This document shows, piece by piece, positions 45,897 through 54,960 of a stretch of 64,000 nt of DNA. The DNA comes from Robbsia betulipollinis (lineage in GTDB: Bacteria > Pseudomonadota > Gammaproteobacteria > Burkholderiales > Burkholderiaceae): contig NZ_JAPMXC010000001.1 in NCBI RefSeq assembly GCF_026624755.1, positions 2,204,365-2,268,364 on the forward strand, given 5' to 3'. A program made the position numbers and the translations under genes. The notes beneath the pieces are model-generated. The model searched no databases. It saw only the letters and a program-made list of their open reading frames with translations, and was not told where the DNA came from. How positions within the stretch are numbered: position 1 is the first letter of the stretch; each line of letters starts with the position of its first letter.

Positions 45897-46703
45897 TCAG
45901 CGCGCCGTCATGCGGCCGCGCCACCACGGCCAGAAGAGGCTCGCGAGGTAGATCGCCGCGCTACAGGCCGTGATCCAGAAACTCGAGGGCCAATCCGTGT
46001 AGAAGGCCAGCGTGATGCCCAGCCAGGCTTCGGCGACTGCCAGCAGCGCCGCCAGCGCCACGCCCCGGGCAAAACGCGGTGTCAGGTTCTGCGCCGCGGC
46101 CGCCGGCCCGACCATCAGCGTGAACACCAGCAGCACGCCGACGATCTGCGTGCTCAGCGCCACCGCCAGCGCGACGATCGCCAGGAACAGCATCGACACG
46201 CGCCGCAGCGATACACCTTTCGCCTCCGCGAGTTCCGGCTGCAGCGTGGTGAAGATCAGCGGCCGCGCGATCGCGCCCAGCCCCAGCAGGCTCACCGCGC
46301 CGAGCAGCGCCAGTTGCCAGAGCGTGGTGCGGTCCACCCCCAGCACATTGCCGAACAGCAGCGCGGTCACCTGCCCGGCATAGGCGGTGAAGAAATGCAC
46401 GAACAACAGACCGCAGCCGAGCGACAACGACAGGATCATGCCGATCGCGAGATCGCGGCCCGCCAGTTTCTCGCCGAGCAGCCCCATGCCCAGACCCGCG
46501 CTCAGCGTGAAACCGACGATGCCCCACAGTGGCGCGATCCCGAGCAGGACCGCGCCCGTCGCGCCGGTGAAGCCCACGTGGGCGAGCGCGTGCCCGGCGA
46601 AGGTCTGGCCGCGCAGGACCAGGAAATAGCCGACGATGCCCGCGACCACGGCGACGATGCCCGAGGCGATGAAGGCATTCGTCATGAAATCGAATTCAAA
46701 CAT
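45897..46703 (-). CDS. znuB: zinc ABC transporter permease ZnuB
   Basis: 268 residues with about eight membrane segments. It is an ABC-3 family permease: GQTFAGHALAHVGFTGATGA, LLFGNVLGVDRTTLWQLALL, VSLRRVSMLFLAIVALAVAL and QIVGVLLVFTLMVGPAAAAQ. The start lies inside the end of znuC (8-bp overlap), so translation is coupled. It carries zinc, or possibly manganese, across the inner membrane. The Zur-like site upstream of the operon supports zinc. Confidence 0.93.
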   Translation of the reverse strand: MFEFDFMTNAFIASGIVAVVAGIVGYFLVLRGQTFAGHALAHVGFTGATGAVLLGIAPLWGIVGFTLSAGLGMGLLGEKLAGRDLAIGMILSLSLGCGLLFVHFFTAYAGQVTALLFGNVLGVDRTTLWQLALLGAVSLLGLGAIARPLIFTTLQPELAEAKGVSLRRVSMLFLAIVALAVALSTQIVGVLLVFTLMVGPAAAAQNLTPRFARGVALAALLAVAEAWLGITLAFYTDWPSSFWITACSAAIYLASLFWPWWRGRMTAR

Positions 46704-47514
46704 GGTGGTGATGCGCGTCCTTTTCCATCATTTGTCCGCCGGACATCACGAAGATGCGGCCGTCCACCCGGATCACGTCGATCGGGGCGCCGTAGAGCCG
46801 GCTCAGGATCGGTCCGGTGATCACGTCCTCCACCGTGCCCAGCGCGGCGGCGCCGTTGCCGAGGTAGAGCACGCGGTCGATCGCGCCCAGCAGGGGATTG
46901 AGTTCGTGCGCGGAAAACAGCGTGGTGATGCCCAGCCGGTGCGAGACTTCCGCGACCAGGTCGACCACGCTTTGCTGGCGATGCGGGTCCAGACTGATCA
47001 ACGGTTCGTCGAGCAGCAGGATGCGCGGCTGGCCCACCAGGCATTGCGCGAGCAACAGCCGCTGCCGCTCGCCGCCCGACATCTCGCCGACCGCGCGTCG
47101 GCCGAGTTCGGTGGCGCCCACCGCATCGAGCGCGGCGTCGACCGCGCGGCGTCCGGCGGCGTCCAGACGCGGCAGGCCCCAACGCTCGCCGTCGAGCACG
47201 CAGGCGACGAAATCACGCCCGGATACCCGTTGCGCCTGCGTCATCGCGCGGATCTGCGGCATGTACCCGACCAGACGCCGGGCGCCTGCCGCGGGTTCGC
47301 CGAAGAGGGCGATGCGGCCGGCCGCCAGCGGCACCAGCCCCAGCAGCGCCCGCATGAGCGTGGTCTTGCCGGCACCGTTCGGACCCAGCACGCCGACGAA
47401 TTCCCCCGCGTTGATCGACAGGCTCACCTGTTCGAGGATCGTGCGCTGCCCGAGCGCGATGCTGACCGCGTCCAGCGCGATGGCGGTCGGGAGGGAGGCA
47501 TTCTGCGTCGTCAT
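46696..47514 (-). CDS. znuC: zinc ABC transporter ATPase ZnuC
   Basis: 272 residues. Walker A is GVLGPNGAGKTTLMRALLG, the ABC signature is VGEMSGGERQRLLLAQCLVG, Walker B is ILLLDEPLISLD, and the H-loop His is in LFSAHELNPLLG. The C-terminus ends MEKDAHHHHV, a His tail that could bind metal. It follows znuA by 9 bp and overlaps znuB, forming znuA-znuC-znuB. It powers import of the metal handed over by ZnuA. Confidence 0.94.
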   Translation of the reverse strand: MTTQNASLPTAIALDAVSIALGQRTILEQVSLSINAGEFVGVLGPNGAGKTTLMRALLGLVPLAAGRIALFGEPAAGARRLVGYMPQIRAMTQAQRVSGRDFVACVLDGERWGLPRLDAAGRRAVDAALDAVGATELGRRAVGEMSGGERQRLLLAQCLVGQPRILLLDEPLISLDPHRQQSVVDLVAEVSHRLGITTLFSAHELNPLLGAIDRVLYLGNGAAALGTVEDVITGPILSRLYGAPIDVIRVDGRIFVMSGGQMMEKDAHHHHV

Positions 47515-47523
47515 CGTCGATCC

Positions 47524-48453
47524 TCATTGCGCAGGCGGATGCGCGAGCGCCTGGTCGAGCCGATCGAGCTGGTCGAGCATCCATTGCGGGTAGCGCATGC
47601 CGGCGGGCTGCGTCTCGCTGACGGGCACGACGGGCACGCCGGCGGTCCGGGCGATCGACAGCAGGCGCCGGCTCATCTGACCCGACGTCTGCGCGTTGTA
47701 GATCAGGACCTTGATCGTCTTCGATTTCAAGCCTTGTTCGAACGCGCCGACATCGGCCGCGCTGGGTTCGGCTTCATTCATCACGGCCATCTGGAAGCGC
47801 TCGTTCTGCATGTCCAGGCCGATCGCCTCGGCCATGTACCCGAACACCGGCTCGGTCGCGCTGACTTTCGTACCGCGGTACTTCTCGCGCAGGCTGGCGA
47901 TTTTCGCCGCGACCGGCTGCATCGCAGCGAGGAAGTCCGCGAGGCGTTGCCGATAGTCGGCCGCGTGCGCCGGGTCGCGTGCGCTCAGGTAAGCCGCCAC
48001 CGCCCGGGCCAGCGCCGGCATCGTGCGCGGCTCGTACCAGAGATGGGGATTGGCGCCGGCGGGCGTGCCGAGCAGCGCCGCCGCGACGATTTCCGTGCGG
48101 CCGACATGCGTCGATGCCTTGAGCAGGGGCGTCATCCACGGGTCGTAGGCCGCGCCGTTGTACACGACCAGATCGGCGCGGGCGAGCGCCCGGGCGATCT
48201 TCGGGCTGGCCTCGAAACTATGCGGATCCTGGTCGGCGTTCGACAGCACGCTCGTGACGCTGACTTGCGGGCCGCCCAGTTGCTGTATCAACGCACCGTA
48301 GAAGTTCTCGGCCGCCACCACCTGCGCGACGTGCGCCGCCGGTGCCGCATGAGCGGGTGCCGCGGCGACGGCGAGTAGAATGACACTCAGGCCGATACGG
48401 GCGAACAGAGCCGGGATGCCGCGGGCGCGGTGCGGTCGTGGCGCGATATGCAT
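47524..48453 (-). CDS. znuA: zinc ABC transporter periplasmic binding protein ZnuA
   Basis: 309 residues, MHIAPRPHRARGIPALFARI. A signal (IGLSVILLAVAAAPAHA) is followed by the A-I/cluster 9 binding-protein fold. VVAAENFYGALIQQLGG, NADQDPHSFEASPKIARALA and ANPHLWYEPRTMPALARAVA hold candidate zinc-binding His; VPVVPVSETQPAGMRY lies in the C lobe. The long His-rich acidic loop of E. coli ZnuA is missing, as in many members. The gene heads the znuACB operon, and a Zur-like box lies about 95 bp upstream. Confidence 0.9.
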   Translation of the reverse strand: MHIAPRPHRARGIPALFARIGLSVILLAVAAAPAHAAPAAHVAQVVAAENFYGALIQQLGGPQVSVTSVLSNADQDPHSFEASPKIARALARADLVVYNGAAYDPWMTPLLKASTHVGRTEIVAAALLGTPAGANPHLWYEPRTMPALARAVAAYLSARDPAHAADYRQRLADFLAAMQPVAAKIASLREKYRGTKVSATEPVFGYMAEAIGLDMQNERFQMAVMNEAEPSAADVGAFEQGLKSKTIKVLIYNAQTSGQMSRRLLSIARTAGVPVVPVSETQPAGMRYPQWMLDQLDRLDQALAHPPAQ

Positions 48454-48546
48454 GTCTGGGAACTTCCGATCGGATAAGGGCACGATGTAACGGCGCGATA
48501 TGACGGCGCAACCCGGCGCGCGCACTGCGCTGCGGTCGAGCGTGGA

Positions 48547-48563
48547 ATGTAATAATATATCAA
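48547..48563. promoter_or_regulatory. candidate Zur-binding site before znuACB
   Basis: The 17 bases starting ATGTAATAATATA agree with a Zur-type core (ATGTTATAATATAACAT) at 14 positions. It is the most AT-rich spot for several kb and lies between znuA and the divergent Nudix gene, overlapping where a promoter would be. Confidence 0.55.
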
Positions 48564-48628
48564 TTCGCGCCGGCATGCGTTCCGCGTCGTACGGATTTCC
48601 GGCAGTCAATGACGAAAGTACCCAGGCC

Positions 48629-49084
48629 ATGAGCAAACATTTATCGTCGGGCGTCGTACTGTTCAATGCGCGCGGCGAGATCCTGCTTTGTCACGCGACC
48701 CAGACCCGGCACTGGGATATTCCCAAAGGCATGGGCGACCCGGGCGAGACGCGGCGCGAAACCGCGCTGCGGGAAATGCGCGAGGAAACCGGCATCGTGC
48801 TCGCGGCGTCGCGTCTGTGCGATCTTGGCGAGTTCGATTATCGGCCCGACAAGGCGCTGCATCTGTTCGGCGTGCGCACCGCCGCGGGCGAGATCGATCC
48901 GGCACGGTGCGTATGCGTTTCCCTGTTTCCGAGCCTGCGCGACGGCCGGGCGATTCCCGAGATGGATGCGTTCCGGTGGGTGGCGCCGCCGGACGTCGCG
49001 CGTTTCGCGAGCCGCAGCCTGGGTCGTCTGTTCGCGCACAGCCTGCCGCTCGACGCGCTGTTCGCGCGGCTCGAAGCATTCTAG
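48629..49084 (+). CDS. Nudix hydrolase
   Basis: 151 residues starting MSKHLSSGVVLFNARGEILL. A complete Nudix box is present: GMGDPGETRRETALREMREE followed by TGIVL, satisfying Gx5Ex7REUxEExGU. Before it stands RHWDIPKG. After it, LHLFGVRTAAGEIDPARCVC and FRWVAPPDVARF complete the fold. It hydrolyses a nucleoside diphosphate linked to another group (X); the substrate is not evident. An upstream in-frame ATG at 48500 lies before the Zur-like site and is unlikely. The RidA-like gene follows 33 bp downstream. Confidence 0.92.
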   Translation: MSKHLSSGVVLFNARGEILLCHATQTRHWDIPKGMGDPGETRRETALREMREETGIVLAASRLCDLGEFDYRPDKALHLFGVRTAAGEIDPARCVCVSLFPSLRDGRAIPEMDAFRWVAPPDVARFASRSLGRLFAHSLPLDALFARLEAF

Positions 49085-49117
49085 AATCGGGTTTTCCACC
49101 TCACGGAATTCTCCCGT

Positions 49118-49546
49118 ATGACCGCACCCCGTTTTCTGATGATCGACCAGGCGCCCACGCCGGTCGCACCGTTCTCGCACGCGGTGGAAACCGACGGCTG
49201 GCTGTTCGTCACCGGCCAGATGCCCACCTGGCCCGACGACGATGCTGCGCCGCTGCCGCAAGGCATCGCGGCGCAGACCCAGCGGGTCATGGACAATCTG
49301 ATCCTGGTGCTCGAGGGATCGGGATATGCGCTGGCCGACGTGGTTCAGGTCCGCGCCTATCTCACCGATTTCCAGCGTGACTACGCGGTGATGAACGAGA
49401 CCTATCGGCGGTATTTCCCGGAGGGGCGCCTGCCGGCGCGTACCTGCATCGGCGTGACCGGGCTGGCGCGCGACGCGCTGGTCGAAATCGACCTGATCGC
49501 GCGCCGCGCCCACGACCCATCCGTGCAGATGGGGCAGGGTGGCTGA
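49118..49546 (+). CDS. RidA/YjgF/UK114 family protein
   Basis: 142 residues. VAPFSHAVETDGWLFVTGQM carries the family's Ser-His entry and Gly-Gln-Met pattern. QTQRVMDNLILVLEGSGYAL and VQVRAYLTDFQRDYAVMNET are the helices. The conserved Arg is in GRLPARTCIGVTGLARDALV. These trimeric proteins hydrolyse reactive enamines and imines or act on related compounds. It departs somewhat from canonical RidA, so another RidA subfamily is possible. It converges on araH with a 30-bp gap. Confidence 0.88.
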   Translation: MTAPRFLMIDQAPTPVAPFSHAVETDGWLFVTGQMPTWPDDDAAPLPQGIAAQTQRVMDNLILVLEGSGYALADVVQVRAYLTDFQRDYAVMNETYRRYFPEGRLPARTCIGVTGLARDALVEIDLIARRAHDPSVQMGQGG

Positions 49547-49576
49547 GGCCCGGGAAAGCGCGCTTCGACAGCGCGC

Positions 49577-50593
49577 TCAGACCGCGCGCTTGGAGCGGCG
49601 GAACTGGTCGAACAGCACGGCGAGCAGCAGGATGCCGCCGCGGATCAGGTACTGATAGAAGGTGGGCACGTTCAGCAGGCTCATCGCGTCCTGTACCGAA
49701 CCCATGATCAGCACGCCCACCAGCACGCCGGAAATCGTCGCGACGCCGCCGGTCAGCGACACGCCGCCCAGCACGCAGGCGGAGATCACGCCGAGTTCGA
49801 GGCCCACCGAGGTTTTCGGGTCGCCCAGGCTCATCCGCGACGCCAGGATCACGCCGGAGAGACCCGCGACCAGACCCTGCAGCACGAACACGGTGATCTT
49901 GATGCGCACCACCGACAACCCCGCGAGACGCGCCGCTTCGGCGTTGCCGCCCACGGCGAGCACGTTCTTGCCGAAAACGGTTTTCTTCAGCAGAAAGCCG
50001 AAGATCACGAAACCGATGATGTTGCTCCACACCGGGTAGCTGATGTGCATGAATTCCCCGGCGCCCAGGTCGAAGAAGCGCTCCTCGGAGATCATCACCG
50101 CGTCGCCGTTGGACGTGATGTAGGCCAGGCCGCGCACCACTTCCATCATCGCCAGCGTGACGATCAGCGAGTTGATCCGAAAGCGCGCGACCAGCACGCC
50201 GTTGACCAGCCCGACCGCTCCGCCCGCGAGGATGCCGACCGCGACGCCGAACAGCACGCTATGGGTGGCGGTGATCAGCACCGAGGTCACCACCCCGGAG
50301 AAGGCGACGATCGACGCCACCGAGAGGTCGACCTCGCCGAGCGCCAGCACGAACATCATCGTGACGGCGATCGAACCGATCAGCGTCACCGACAGCAGCA
50401 GGCCCTGGATGTTGCGGGTCGTGAGGAAGTCCGGCACCGCCGCGGACAGTGCGATGAACAGCAGCACGAACACCACGACGATGCCGGATTTGTTGATCAG
50501 GTCCCAGGTGCGGGCCACGCGTTCGCGCGCGCCGACGCTGGCTTTGGGATTGTCGGCCGGGGCCGGAGCGGACGGAGGTTGAGGGGAGTGCAT
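49577..50593 (-). CDS. araH: L-arabinose-type sugar ABC transporter permease
   Basis: 338 residues with ~8-10 membrane segments. A Pro-rich N-terminal tail (PQPPSAPAPADNPKAS) is followed by LINKSGIVVVFVLLFIALSA, and MMFVLALGEVDLSVASIVAF is typical of RbsC/AraH permeases. Other motifs are VLVARFRINSLIVTLAMMEV and VGGNAEAARLAGL, plus GVSLTGGVATISGVLVGVLI. It is encoded third in araF-araG-araH. Arabinose is inferred from the binding protein and ATPase; related sugars such as galactose or fucose are possible. Confidence 0.9.
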   Translation of the reverse strand: MHSPQPPSAPAPADNPKASVGARERVARTWDLINKSGIVVVFVLLFIALSAAVPDFLTTRNIQGLLLSVTLIGSIAVTMMFVLALGEVDLSVASIVAFSGVVTSVLITATHSVLFGVAVGILAGGAVGLVNGVLVARFRINSLIVTLAMMEVVRGLAYITSNGDAVMISEERFFDLGAGEFMHISYPVWSNIIGFVIFGFLLKKTVFGKNVLAVGGNAEAARLAGLSVVRIKITVFVLQGLVAGLSGVILASRMSLGDPKTSVGLELGVISACVLGGVSLTGGVATISGVLVGVLIMGSVQDAMSLLNVPTFYQYLIRGGILLLAVLFDQFRRSKRAV

Positions 50594-50654
50594 GAATGGT
50601 CTCTACGATGTGCGTGCGGCAAAAATCCGCGGTAAAAATCGACGGCGCCCGCGT

Positions 50655-52154
50655 CTAGTGCGGCAACGCCATCCGGATCAACTGCTCGGGCGTGGCCTGG
50701 GCCTTGGGCAATTCGCCGACGATCTGTCCTTCCTTCATGACCAGGATCCGGTCGGCGACGCCGATCACTTCGGCCAGGTCGCTCGACACCACGATCACCG
50801 TGCGGCCCGCCTCCGCCAGCCCGTACAGCAAGGAGTAGATCTCGCTGCGCGCGCCGACGTCGATGCCGCGCGTCGGCTCGTCCATCAGGAAGATGTCGAT
50901 GTCCTCCGCGAGCCAGCGGCTCAGGATGACCTTCTGCTGGTTGCCGCCCGAGAGCGTGCCGATCAGCGTCTCGCCGGTGCGCGTCTTGATGCCCAGTTTG
51001 CCGATGTACTCCTGGGTGACCTTTTCCTCGCGCTTGCGGTCGAGCAGGAACCCACCCGGGCTGAAGCGTCGGCGGCAACTGATGTTGAGGTTGTCCGATA
51101 CCGAGGCGATCGCCACGATGCCTTCCTGCTTGCGGTCTTCCGGGCACAGCGCCACGCCGGCGCGCACCGCGTCGCGCGGACTCTTGAAATCGATCTGCGC
51201 CCCGCGCAATTCGATCTGCCCGCTGGTCTTGGGCACGGCGCCATAGATCAGCTTCATCAGCTCGGAGCGGCCCGCGCCCACCAGACCGAAGAAGCCGACG
51301 ATCTCGCCGGCGCGCGCGGTGAAGTTCGCCGGCGCCGAGAGACCGGGGCCGCACAGATCCTTGACCGTCAGCTTGATGTCGCCGCAGGCGCGGCCGCGAT
51401 AGCCGTAGACGTCCTCGATCGAGCGGCCCACCATCGCGCTGATCAGCCGGTCGCGCTCCAGCGTCGCCACCGTGTCGAAGGTCTGGACGTGGCGGCCGTC
51501 GCGAAACACCGTGACGCGGTCGCACAGCGTGTAGACCTCGTCCATCCGGTGCGTCACGTAGATGATCGAGCGGCCCTCCGCGCGCAGCGCGCGGATGATC
51601 TCGAACAGCCGGTCCGATTCGCGGGCCGACAGCGAACTGGTCGGCTCGTCGAAGGCGATGACCCGCGCGTCGCGCATCAGCGCCTTGCCGATCTCGATCA
51701 TCTGACGCTGGCCGATCGACAGGTGCTTGACGGCGATATCCGGATCGAGCGTCTCGCCCAGACGCTGGATCTCCGCCATCGCCCGCGCGACCATCTGCCG
51801 GCGGTCGACGACACCGAGACGGTTCGGAATCTGACCCAGCATCAGGTTTTCCGCGACCGTCAGTTCCGGTACCAGGTGGAGTTCCTGGTAGATGATCGCG
51901 ATGCCGGCGTCGATGGCCGCGCGCGTCGTGGTGAACGCGCGCGGCTGACCCTGCAGGACGACATGCCCGGCGGCCGGCTGGTTCACGCCCGACAGCACCT
52001 TGAGCAACGTCGATTTACCCGCGCCGTTTTCTCCCATCAAGCCCAGCACCTCGCCGGGCTTCACGCCGAACGACACCCGATCGAGGGCGAGCACCCCGGG
52101 GAAGCGTACGGAAACGTTGTCCAGGGATAGGTAATAGTCGCTTTGCTCAGTCAT
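50655..52154 (-). CDS. araG: L-arabinose ABC transporter ATPase (duplicated)
   Basis: 499 residues with two ABC domains. The first has Walker [21 protein letters not shown], signature [16 protein letters not shown] and Walker [13 protein letters not shown]. The second has the degenerate P-loop [20 protein letters not shown], signature [20 protein letters not shown] and Walker [13 protein letters not shown]. This is the sugar importer (RbsA/AraG/XylG) layout, and [20 protein letters not shown] resembles AraG. It lies 32 bp after araF and 61 bp before araH. Confidence 0.92.
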   Translation of the reverse strand: MTEQSDYYLSLDNVSVRFPGVLALDRVSFGVKPGEVLGLMGENGAGKSTLLKVLSGVNQPAAGHVVLQGQPRAFTTTRAAIDAGIAIIYQELHLVPELTVAENLMLGQIPNRLGVVDRRQMVARAMAEIQRLGETLDPDIAVKHLSIGQRQMIEIGKALMRDARVIAFDEPTSSLSARESDRLFEIIRALRAEGRSIIYVTHRMDEVYTLCDRVTVFRDGRHVQTFDTVATLERDRLISAMVGRSIEDVYGYRGRACGDIKLTVKDLCGPGLSAPANFTARAGEIVGFFGLVGAGRSELMKLIYGAVPKTSGQIELRGAQIDFKSPRDAVRAGVALCPEDRKQEGIVAIASVSDNLNISCRRRFSPGGFLLDRKREEKVTQEYIGKLGIKTRTGETLIGTLSGGNQQKVILSRWLAEDIDIFLMDEPTRGIDVGARSEIYSLLYGLAEAGRTVIVVSSDLAEVIGVADRILVMKEGQIVGELPKAQATPEQLIRMALPH

Positions 52155-52186
52155 CCGAAATCTCTCCAGGGGAACGGGCGCGGCGA

Positions 52187-53188
52187 TCAGATACCCAGAT
52201 CCTTGCGGACCTGCTGCCAGTTGTCACGCGTCATCAGGGTGCCGGTGGATTCCTTGTACAGCGGCGGCATCTCGTTCTTCGTGACCCAGTTGTACACGTT
52301 CTTCACGCTTTCGCGGCCATGCGTGGTCGAGCTGACGGCGATCGTGCCGTAGAAGCCCGTCGGCGTCTTCTTCTGGAACTCGGCGAACGCTTCGCCGGCG
52401 CCGTTGATGCCCACGCCGACCACGTCCGCCGGCGCGATATGCAGTTGCTCCGTCGCCCGCACCGCGCCCAGCACGGTTTCTTCGTTCATGCCGAAGATCA
52501 CCCAGTGCTTGACGTTCGCGTGCTTGGAAAGCACCGGCGAGGCGGCGTTGAAGCCGCCTTCGTCGTCGGTCGTCTTCTGCGGCGCGTCGTAGATGTTGGC
52601 CTGCGGGAAGCCGCCGGCCAGCAGCGTCTTCGTCGCGCCGTCGGTGCGCAGCTTCGCGGTCGGCAATTCATAGTCGGTGATGCGCAACGCCCCGGTTTCC
52701 TCCGGCTTCCAGCCGCGGTGCTTCATTTCCGCCGAGATCGCCTCGCCCGCCTGCATGCCGATATTGAACGACGACAGTCCCAGGTGCGGAATGTCGGCGA
52801 TCGGCTTGCCGGCCGAATCCACCAACTGGTCGTCGACCGTGACGAACTTCATGTTGTAGCGCTTCGCCCGCGCGCGGATGGCCTGGCCGAGCCGCACGTC
52901 CGGCGCACAGATCACGAAGCCCTTGGCGCCCTGCGCGCCCAGGTTGTCGATTGCGGAAAGCACCTTCTCGCCGTCGGGCACGCCGATGTTGATGACGGTG
53001 AAATGATTCTGCTTGGCGTAGTCGGTGGCCGCACGCTGCTCGTTGATGAACCACGCCTGTTCCGGCATCTTCACCAGATAGCCGATCTTGATCGGCTCGT
53101 CGGCGTGCGCGGTGCCGGCGGCGAATGGTGCGGCGAGGCTGGCGCCCACGACCGATGCGCAAGCAAGTTTCTTGAAAAATCCCATCAT
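52187..53188 (-). CDS. araF: L-arabinose-binding periplasmic protein
   Basis: 333 residues from the ATG at 53188, nine bases after GGAG; a second ATG follows directly. The signal ([20 protein letters not shown], ending AHA) is cleaved before [20 protein letters not shown]. The last segment and later [39 protein letters not shown] and [20 protein letters not shown] are very close to E. coli AraF in layout. Sugar contacts are expected from Lys12 (in [11 protein letters not shown]), Asp and Asn residues. It is the first gene of the operon and its regulator is divergent. Confidence 0.93.
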   Translation of the reverse strand: MMGFFKKLACASVVGASLAAPFAAGTAHADEPIKIGYLVKMPEQAWFINEQRAATDYAKQNHFTVINIGVPDGEKVLSAIDNLGAQGAKGFVICAPDVRLGQAIRARAKRYNMKFVTVDDQLVDSAGKPIADIPHLGLSSFNIGMQAGEAISAEMKHRGWKPEETGALRITDYELPTAKLRTDGATKTLLAGGFPQANIYDAPQKTTDDEGGFNAASPVLSKHANVKHWVIFGMNEETVLGAVRATEQLHIAPADVVGVGINGAGEAFAEFQKKTPTGFYGTIAVSSTTHGRESVKNVYNWVTKNEMPPLYKESTGTLMTRDNWQQVRKDLGI

Positions 53189-53716
53189 CGACTTTGTCTC
53201 CCAACTATTTTTCGAATGTCGACGGCATCATCGGCCGTCGTGTCTTGGCCGCTCGTCATGAGCGGCATATCGCTTCGTCGGCGGGTGTCGCGGCGAACGC
53301 GGGATGTTCGATCCCGGGTGTCGTGCTCGCGCATGGTCGCCGGCGGGCGAGCCGGTGCCACCGCGCTTCGCCCGTATGGCGAGCGAAGCGCGGGAAAATA
53401 CCTAGATGACGGGTGAGACGGCGAGGCCCGGCCGTGCGGCGCACCGGGACGCGCGCTCGCGCGCACGGCGCCGTGCGCCGGGTCTGCGAGGGGGATTACG
53501 CATTGTCTGTCTCCGTTATTAGTTGGTTTATTGACAAGGCTGCAGCCATCTTATGCTGGAGTCCGATAACTTTCCAATATCAAATTTTTGGATCTCTATA
53601 ACTATTTCGTTATACGATGCGGAATCGCTGCGGCGGTATCTTCGATCGGCGCGACGCGCGCCGAATACCCATGACAGAAGGCCGCTCTCCGGATGGCCGG
53701 AAAGGAGGCGGCAACG
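53189..53716. other. 528-bp intergenic region between araFGH and its LysR regulator
   Basis: The right part (about 53515-53620) is AT-rich against a GC-rich surround and holds TTGACA at 53531-53536, a TATGCT -10-like hexamer 15 bp later, and two ATAAC motifs described separately. The left ~330 bp before araF show no feature I can identify, so the araF leader may be long. Confidence 0.6.
53565..53614. promoter_or_regulatory. candidate LysR-type binding region for araFGH
   Basis: A perfect dyad TATAAC-N6-GTTATA lies at 53597-53614. GATAAC at 53565-53570 stands with a matching TATC nine bases after the GATA. The ATAAC cores are 32 bp apart, about three helical turns, as expected for recognition and activation sites of a LysR tetramer. 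Confidence 0.5.
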
Positions 53717-54721
53717 ATGAATCGCGATGCCCAATCGAACTGGTTCATCCGCGCGCGGCTGAAGACGCGGCAGTTGCTGCTGCTGGCGACGATGGACGAA
53801 GAAGGCAATGTGCGCCGCGCCGCCGAGGTGATCGGCATGGCGCAGCCGGCCGCCTCGAAGCTGTTGAAGGATCTGGAGGACATGCTGGGCGTGAGCCTGT
53901 TCGACCGCACGCCGCAAGGCATGCGGCCGACGGTCTACGGGGAAGTCATGATCCGGCATGCGCGGATGGTCCTGTCCGACCTGTCGCACGCCTACGACGA
54001 GATTTCGTCGCTGCGTGCCGGTCTGGCCGGCGAAGTGCGCATCGGTACGATCGCGGTGGCGGGCGCGTCGATTGTCGCGCGCGCGGTGGCGCGCATCAAG
54101 CGGGATTACCCTAGGCTGCGGGTCTCGATCCAGGTCGAGACCTCGAATCTGCTGCTTCCCCTGCTGGCGCAGGGCGAACTGGACATCATGATCGGGCGGG
54201 TGCTGGAAGGGCAGGCGCCGGTGCGTCACGGGCGCAACTACGGACTCAACCATGGGCTCAAGTACGAGCCGCTGGGACGCGAACCGCTCTGCCTGGTGGT
54301 GCGTCCCGGCCATCCCCTGCTCGCGAGAGACGACCTCTCGCTCGCCGCGCTGTGCGGCGAGCCGTGGATCCTGCATCCCTCCGGCAGCGTGCTGCGGCAT
54401 CGCATCGACATGCTGTTCGCCTCGCTGGGTCTGGCGCCGCCGTTGAACGTCGTCAATACCGGCAGCCTGCCGGTGATCGCCTCGCTGCTGGAGCAAAGCG
54501 ACATGCTGGCGGTGTTGCCCACCGAAATCGCACGCCAGTACGAAGGCTATGGCGTGATGCAGATCCTGCCGCTGGTGCTGTGCTGCGAACTGGACAATTT
54601 CGGCATCATCACGCGCTTCTCGCAGTTGCCGTCGCCGGCTGCGACCCTGGTGCTCGACGTGCTGCGCGAGATCGGGCTCGACGCCAGCGGGCTCGACGCG
54701 CAGGGCCTGGCGTCCGGCTAG
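53717..54721 (+). CDS. LysR-family regulator of the arabinose transporter
   Basis: 334 residues. The ATG at 53717 has a perfect AAAGGAGG eight bases upstream, which decides it over an earlier ATG at 53693. The N-terminal winged helix is RQLLLLATMDEEGNVRRAAE then MAQPAASKLLKDLEDMLGVS and LFDRTPQGM. The effector domain starts around EVRIGTIAVAGASIVARAVA. It resembles GbpR, a sugar-responsive LysR protein found next to such importers in Azospirillum and Burkholderia-type genomes. It probably activates araFGH when the sugar is present. Confidence 0.92.
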   Translation: MNRDAQSNWFIRARLKTRQLLLLATMDEEGNVRRAAEVIGMAQPAASKLLKDLEDMLGVSLFDRTPQGMRPTVYGEVMIRHARMVLSDLSHAYDEISSLRAGLAGEVRIGTIAVAGASIVARAVARIKRDYPRLRVSIQVETSNLLLPLLAQGELDIMIGRVLEGQAPVRHGRNYGLNHGLKYEPLGREPLCLVVRPGHPLLARDDLSLAALCGEPWILHPSGSVLRHRIDMLFASLGLAPPLNVVNTGSLPVIASLLEQSDMLAVLPTEIARQYEGYGVMQILPLVLCCELDNFGIITRFSQLPSPAATLVLDVLREIGLDASGLDAQGLASG

Positions 54722-54960
54722 CCGCCACGTACGCCTCGCACGCCTCGCACGCCTTGCACGCCTGGCCAACCGGCCGGGTGGACGCGGCCCGGTCCGGGCG
54801 CTACGATTTTTCGTAGAACCATCACTCGCGGTCGCGTCGTAGAATGCACCCGGTCTTCCCGAATGATAAGGATGACGAATCATTGACCGGTCGCCGCGGG
54901 CGGCGACGGTCGATCCAGGCACGCGATGCGCGGGCGGACGATGGACCACCAGGAGTCACC

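Noticed and set aside
49550..49576. AGCGCGC hairpin between the RidA-like gene and araH as a terminator
   Set aside because: No T-run on either strand and the spacer is just 30 bp; it may be chance in GC-rich DNA.
54727..54762. Short GCACGCCTC-like repeats after the LysR gene
   Set aside because: Only three or four imperfect 9-bp copies without a gene or promoter link; too weak to report as a finding.
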